From Sphingobium sp. EM0848 (GTDB lineage: Bacteria; Pseudomonadota; Alphaproteobacteria; Sphingomonadales; Sphingomonadaceae), in contig NZ_JABXWB010000002.1 of the NCBI RefSeq assembly GCF_013375555.1, positions 1 through 64,000 of the forward strand: a stretch of DNA of 64,000 nucleotides. The letters run 5' to 3'. Both the position numbers and the translations under genes were made by a program. Below the pieces are notes generated by a model. That model saw nothing but the letters and a program-made list of their open reading frames with translations, had not been told where the DNA came from and did no database searches. This document shows positions 60,169 through 64,000 of this stretch, one piece after another (the stretch's first letter is position 1; every line of letters begins with the position of its first letter).

Positions 60169-61614
60169 ATGAAGCTGGTTTCTCAGTTTACGTCTTTTCT
60201 CAAAGACACGGTCAACCTCAATCAGACCCGCATCGACCTGCTTGAATCCAACGTGGAAGCGATCAGGAATTTCATCCGCCAGTGCGAATGGTCCCCCCGG
60301 GTCCGTGGATTTGAAGAACAGGGTTCGTGGGCGCACGACACGATTATCAAGCCGGTTGATGGCGGCGAATTCGATGCTGACCTTCTGGTTGTCGTGGATC
60401 CCGTCGATGGCTGGAGCGCGAAGGACTATGTCGCGAAGCTGGGAAAGGCATTCGCTGACAGCTCCGTCTATGGCTCCAAGGCTAAAACCTGGGACTATTG
60501 CGTCACCATCACCTATCCCGGCGAGCGCAAGGTCGATATCGCCCCGCTGGTTCGATCACGGAAATATGACGGAAGCCAGGAGGTCTGCAATCGTGCTGCC
60601 GACCGCTTCGATGCCAGCGAACCGGTGGAATTCACGGCATGGCTCCGTGAGCGCAATGCACTGTCGGGATCAAACAGCTTCCGCAAAGTGACGCGATTGA
60701 TGAAATATCTCCGGGACATCAAGACTACGTTCACCTGCCCCTCGGTTTTGCTCACGACGCTGCTGGGCATGCAGATCCACTGGTACGACAAGGATTCCGA
60801 CGCATTTTCGGATGTCCCTACCACCCTGCGGACAGTCATCGGACGGCTTGATGATTGGCTGCAGGATCGGCCGGCTAAACCGCGGGTGGAGAACCCGAAG
60901 CTTTCGAGCGAGGATTTTGCTGCCAGCTGGACCGATACCCAGTATCTGAACTTCAGGTCGTTCATTCACAAATATCGTGGATGGATTGACGAGGCCTATC
61001 TCGCTGAAGACCGCGCTGCCAGTATTACTGCGTGGCGGCGTGTTTTTGGCGAGGCCTTTGCCAAGGGCGAAGTAGTAGAAGCGTCTAAGGCCAATGGGGA
61101 GGGCGTGTCGCGAGTGCGGGCTCTGCTGACCAGTACCGCCGCTCATCTCGACAGCCTGGTCGAGGTCGTTCGTGATTATGGCGTGTCGGTCCTCCCAGAT
61201 TTCTTCTACCGGCCCCCGCATATGCTCGAGCCCAGTTGGAGCAGGGCGCCGCACGTGTCGCGCGATGTCCATGTCACGGCGACTTGGCATCAAACTCGCA
61301 ATGTGAATGCCATTCGCACGGTAACGCCAGGAGAGGTGCTGTCCCGCCGGGGAGGCTTGTGGTTCGAAGCGAGGATCGGCGGAGGACAGCCGTTGCCCAG
61401 CGGTTTTCGGGTACAGTGGCGCATCACCAATACAGGCGCGGCGGCGCTGTCACTGCGGCAGGGGCGTGGCGACTTCTATACTCCCCAGCAAAATGGACGG
61501 CGGTGGGAGGAGCTGCATTATCGTGGCGTGCATCTCGCCGAGGCCTTCATCATCAGGATGGCCGACGATGTCCTTGTCGGACAAAGTCCGCCGTTCCACG
61601 TGGTGATTGAGTGA
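60169..61614 (+). CDS. CBASS CD-NTase (SMODS nucleotidyltransferase with AGS-C domain)
   Basis: A 481-residue enzyme. The nucleotidyltransferase motif is QGSWAHDTIIKP (G52, S53) with EFDADLLVVV (D69, D71) and KVDIAPLV for the third acidic residue; helical SMODS region from about 170. The C-terminal AGS-C sensor domain appears from about 380: LWFEARIG, GFRVQWRITNTGAAALSLRQGRGDF and ELHYRGVHLAEAFIIR. It would make a cyclic oligonucleotide on phage infection. The effector gene overlaps its stop. Confidence 0.88.
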   Translation: MKLVSQFTSFLKDTVNLNQTRIDLLESNVEAIRNFIRQCEWSPRVRGFEEQGSWAHDTIIKPVDGGEFDADLLVVVDPVDGWSAKDYVAKLGKAFADSSVYGSKAKTWDYCVTITYPGERKVDIAPLVRSRKYDGSQEVCNRAADRFDASEPVEFTAWLRERNALSGSNSFRKVTRLMKYLRDIKTTFTCPSVLLTTLLGMQIHWYDKDSDAFSDVPTTLRTVIGRLDDWLQDRPAKPRVENPKLSSEDFAASWTDTQYLNFRSFIHKYRGWIDEAYLAEDRAASITAWRRVFGEAFAKGEVVEASKANGEGVSRVRALLTSTAAHLDSLVEVVRDYGVSVLPDFFYRPPHMLEPSWSRAPHVSRDVHVTATWHQTRNVNAIRTVTPGEVLSRRGGLWFEARIGGGQPLPSGFRVQWRITNTGAAALSLRQGRGDFYTPQQNGRRWEELHYRGVHLAEAFIIRMADDVLVGQSPPFHVVIE

Positions 61615-62525
61615 CTATGAACGACATAGCTGAGCGTCAAAACGCACCGCATTTCTTGCGCTTGCTGCGCGCCCGATCCGAGATCTATCGGCGCGCCACC
61701 CGCCTGCAGCTGGTGCAGGTCACGTTGACCGTCATTGTCCCGGTCGTGATGGCGATCGTCGCGCTATTCACGCCAGCGATACGCCCGTTCGCTGGCGCAT
61801 TATCGGTCAGCCTCACGCTCATTGACATCGGATTTCTCGACAGAGCTTTGAAGCGCCGCTTGAAGACTGCGGCTCTGATCTGCGAGCGGTTCGACTGCGA
61901 CCTTCTAAGACTGCCATGGAGCAAATTCGCCGCCGGCAAGCCGCTTGAACCGGAGATTATCACCGAGGCGGATCGGCGATGGCCCAAGGGCGATGCAAAG
62001 CTCATCGATTGGTATCCGACCGCCGTCGGACGGGCGCCATTGCATTTAGCACGGATAATCTGCCAGCGAACAAATCTGTGGTATGACGCAAAGCTGCGCG
62101 AAAACTACAGTTTCCTATTGGTCGCCGGGGCCGTCGCAATCGTGCTCGCGTTGGTAGCTGCTGGGCTAGCCCTCAATCTGCCCTTCACTGATTTTGTCGT
62201 CACGGTCCTCGTTCCAGCAACCCCGGTTCTGTCCTGGGCTGTGCGCGATGCCTTTCGGCAGCGTGATGCGGCCGATGCTCAGAAACTGGCCCGCGCAGAG
62301 GCCGAAGCACTATGGGAGCTGGCGCTCGCGGGAGGTTGCGACGACAGCGAATGTGAAAGGCGGTCACGCGAATTTCAGAACAGCATATTCCAGCGCAGAA
62401 CCAGTAATCCGCTGCTCCTGCCTTTCGTCTATCATTGGCTCCGATCTGGGATGGAGCTCGACATGAATCTGGGGGCCGCTGAGTTTCTGCGCCAGGCTGG
62501 GATAGCCGAAGTCAATCAATCCTGA
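61611..62525 (+). CDS. S-4TM family CBASS effector
   Basis: A 304-residue protein whose GTG start overlaps the CD-NTase stop (GTGA). There are two pairs of membrane helices: LVQVTLTVIVPVVMAIVALF with FAGALSVSLTLIDIGFL, and FLLVAGAVAIVLALVAAGLA with FVVTVLVPATPVLSWAV. The soluble parts contain the S-4TM segments ERQNAPHFLRLLRARSEIYRR at the start and RRTSNPLLLPFVYHWLR near the end. On binding the cyclic nucleotide such effectors are predicted to form pores and kill the infected cell. It makes this a type I-like CBASS with no Cap2/Cap3. Confidence 0.87.
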   Translation: MTMNDIAERQNAPHFLRLLRARSEIYRRATRLQLVQVTLTVIVPVVMAIVALFTPAIRPFAGALSVSLTLIDIGFLDRALKRRLKTAALICERFDCDLLRLPWSKFAAGKPLEPEIITEADRRWPKGDAKLIDWYPTAVGRAPLHLARIICQRTNLWYDAKLRENYSFLLVAGAVAIVLALVAAGLALNLPFTDFVVTVLVPATPVLSWAVRDAFRQRDAADAQKLARAEAEALWELALAGGCDDSECERRSREFQNSIFQRRTSNPLLLPFVYHWLRSGMELDMNLGAAEFLRQAGIAEVNQS

Positions 62526-62567
62526 CGGCAATCTAGGTCAGATACCGAAGGCTGGATGCAAGACCGT

Positions 62568-63134
62568 TTATCTCGTGAACGCGAATTCGCTCTGGACCGA
62601 CGCTTTCGGCGCGCGAACCGCCGGGCCGAGAAGACGCGCATCCCCAACCAATGTATAGACGGCATGGCGCTGCCCGCCGCGGTTCCGGTGGTCGACGCGA
62701 TAGCCTTGATAGTGGCGCCGCAGGAATCCTGCATTCACGAGTTCGGAAACCGCGCGGCTGAGATTGCTTTTGCCTGCAGTTCGAATGCGCGCGCACATTT
62801 CCTCGGCGACCGCCCGCTGTGCATCCTCCGCATCGCGCGGGAGCACTCCGCCTCTGGCGAGGTCTCGATGGACGCGCTCGGCCAAGGCCAAGTTACGCGG
62901 GCCGCGTTGGGCCATTGGCGTGAGCGCGTCGCAAAGCCAGTCGCGCAGCGAAACAAGCTCGTTGCCCCGCTTGATCCAGGGACCGGCGCTCCCGTCGGGA
63001 CCGGCGACCTGCGCAATCAGGTTGAGTAGCATGAAGGCGTAGCGGGGGCGGCTTGAGGCCTGCGCCAATCTCTCGAGTACGGCTGCGATATCGCAGCTGC
63101 CGGAAGGTTCGAGAGGAGCCGAGGGTTGAAACAT
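62568..63134 (-). CDS. Conserved hypothetical protein with possible winged helix
   Basis: A 188-residue protein. It has a central Ala-rich helical part (RVHRDLARGGVLPRDAEDAQRAVAEEMCARIRTAGK) and a C-terminal winged-HTH-like segment (SNLSRAVSELVNAGFLRRHYQGYRV) followed by a basic HRNRGGQRHAVYTL wing. It is probably DNA-binding. It is convergent with the CBASS effector and divergent from the LuxR gene across a strong inverted repeat, which it may bind. Confidence 0.6.
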   Translation of the reverse strand: MFQPSAPLEPSGSCDIAAVLERLAQASSRPRYAFMLLNLIAQVAGPDGSAGPWIKRGNELVSLRDWLCDALTPMAQRGPRNLALAERVHRDLARGGVLPRDAEDAQRAVAEEMCARIRTAGKSNLSRAVSELVNAGFLRRHYQGYRVDHRNRGGQRHAVYTLVGDARLLGPAVRAPKASVQSEFAFTR

Positions 63135-63207
63135 AACACGACTGAATCAAGCACAGACGAGGATCAATGTGAATCCGAAATCCGCACCGTTGGACGTCAT
63201 TTGTCGT

Positions 63208-63241
63208 CTATGACACTTTACCGGCGGGCAAAGTGTCATAG
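63208..63241. promoter_or_regulatory. 12-bp inverted repeat operator
   Basis: CTATGACACTTT and AAAGTGTCATAG form a perfect 12-bp inverted repeat with a 10-base spacer, in the gap between the winged-helix gene and the LuxR gene. The flanking CGTCTATGAC (63205-63214) recurs at 63351-63360, over the LuxR start codon. Confidence 0.6.
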
Positions 63242-63355
63242 ATGATTCATTCCTCGAAGCATGTTGCGAATCGTTCTCAACTCGCCGTGATAATCGCCGC
63301 GCTGGCCGCTTAGCGCTGGACGGGGAGGCGTCCTGGCGACGAGCTTCGACCGTCT

Positions 63356-64000
63356 ATGACGAACAGGATAAGAGACTGCGGCCGCCTGGCTGACCTTACA
63401 CGTTTCGCAGAGGAATGTGCGCGTGCTGAAAACCTCGGCGATCTGCAAGGCACCATCGATGCCGCCGTGCGCGAACTTGGCTTCCGCTGGTTCACGCTGC
63501 TTCACAATGTCGATCTTCGGCGCGGAGGCGGGCAGAGCCTGTTCCTCACCACCTATCCGTCGGCTTGGCTCGAGGAGGTGCTCGCGGAGCGCCACTATAT
63601 CGAGGACCCCATCCACGCGGCCTGCGCCCGCACGCCATCGGGGCTCGCCTGGGACCGGGTGGGTGACGTGCTTGAGCTTTCTTCGCGCCAGCGAAGCATC
63701 CTGAAACGCGCCAGGGATCATGACCTTGCGGCGGGCTATAGCTTGCCGATCAGGACGCCGGGTGAGCCTGAGGCGATTTTTACGGTTGCCCGATCGCGCG
63801 ACGAACCGTTGGAGGCGACGGAAATCCTCATCGCCCGGTTGCTGGGTTCGGTCGCCTATGACCGGGCGCGCGAACTGCTCGGCGAAGAAATAAAGGCTAT
63901 GGCTTTCGTTCCCCTCAGTCCGCGCCAGGTCGAGTGCATCGTGCTCGTGGCCCAGGGTAAGAGCGATTGGGAGATTGCCCAGATCCTTGGGCTTAGTCGC
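63356..64000 (+). CDS. LuxR-family regulator, cut by the window end
   Basis: 215 codons to the last base, still open. The N-terminal autoinducer-binding-type domain (LTRFAEECARAENLGDLQGT, GFRWFTLLHNVDL, ERHYIEDPIHAACARTPSGLAWDRV) carries the W/Y/D pattern of TraR/LuxR proteins. The C-terminal HTH begins at FVPLSPRQVECIVLVAQGKS and IAQILGLSR. It may be a plasmid transfer or quorum-type regulator; no luxI is in the window. No strong ribosome site lies near the ATG. Confidence 0.8.
   Translation, partial: MTNRIRDCGRLADLTRFAEECARAENLGDLQGTIDAAVRELGFRWFTLLHNVDLRRGGGQSLFLTTYPSAWLEEVLAERHYIEDPIHAACARTPSGLAWDRVGDVLELSSRQRSILKRARDHDLAAGYSLPIRTPGEPEAIFTVARSRDEPLEATEILIARLLGSVAYDRARELLGEEIKAMAFVPLSPRQVECIVLVAQGKSDWEIAQILGLSR

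Overview
The window looks like a piece of a large plasmid or chromid from an alphaproteobacterium of the sphingomonad type (Sphingobium, Novosphingobium, Sphingopyxis or similar). This is inferred from the high GC, a small DUF6961-like protein of the kind seen in sphingomonads, and a backbone of Rep_3-type initiator, ParA/ParB, strawberry-notch helicase, Toprim primase, large ParB-like protein and ArdC-like antirestriction protein. I ran no searches; every name below comes from motifs read in the translated sequence.

Layout. 1-6.6 kb: accessory genes (GIY-YIG protein, HEPN-like protein, thermonuclease-like secreted protein, ssb, DUF2493/SLOG protein, EcsC protein). Two of their leaders share a hairpin motif with a conserved loop. 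6.8-12.8 kb: a 1619-residue autotransporter divergent from an S24/LexA-like repressor that lacks the catalytic Ser and Lys, separated by an array of GCGCAAA sites. 12.9-16 kb: small genes, including an Xre/RES toxin-antitoxin pair and a standalone FtsK-gamma-like winged helix. 16.3-27 kb: a large tyrosine-recombinase-like protein, an AddB-like/AddA-like helicase-nuclease pair, a frameshifted gene and a dGTPase. 27-32 kb: small secreted and membrane proteins, a truncated HEPN gene and a short overlapping operon with a second thermonuclease. 32-38.8 kb: a co-directional run of phosphatase/ADP-ribosylglycohydrolase fusion, WYL regulator, DUF2779 nuclease, a deleted sbcD-sbcC remnant and a GmrSD-like DUF262 protein. 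39.3-39.9 kb: transposon debris. 39.9-52.8 kb: the plasmid backbone, with iterons, a replication initiator, ParA/ParB and two perfect parS-like palindromes. 52.8-64 kb: a second Xre/RES pair, an integrase, a three-gene graspetide-type RiPP cluster, a CBASS operon with an S-4TM effector and an extra small gene, and a LuxR-type regulator cut by the window end.

How it fits together. The backbone genes replicate, partition and protect the replicon: the initiator would act on the 22-bp-spaced iterons, ParB on the parS palindromes, and SSB/ArdC/primase/helicase would serve DNA entry and replication. The rest is cargo, much of it defence-like: CBASS, GmrSD-like, dGTPase with an AddAB-like nuclease, two RES/Xre pairs and several HEPN proteins. 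Three loci show clear decay or deletion (sbcD-sbcC, a HEPN gene, an IS110 fragment), which points to active turnover.
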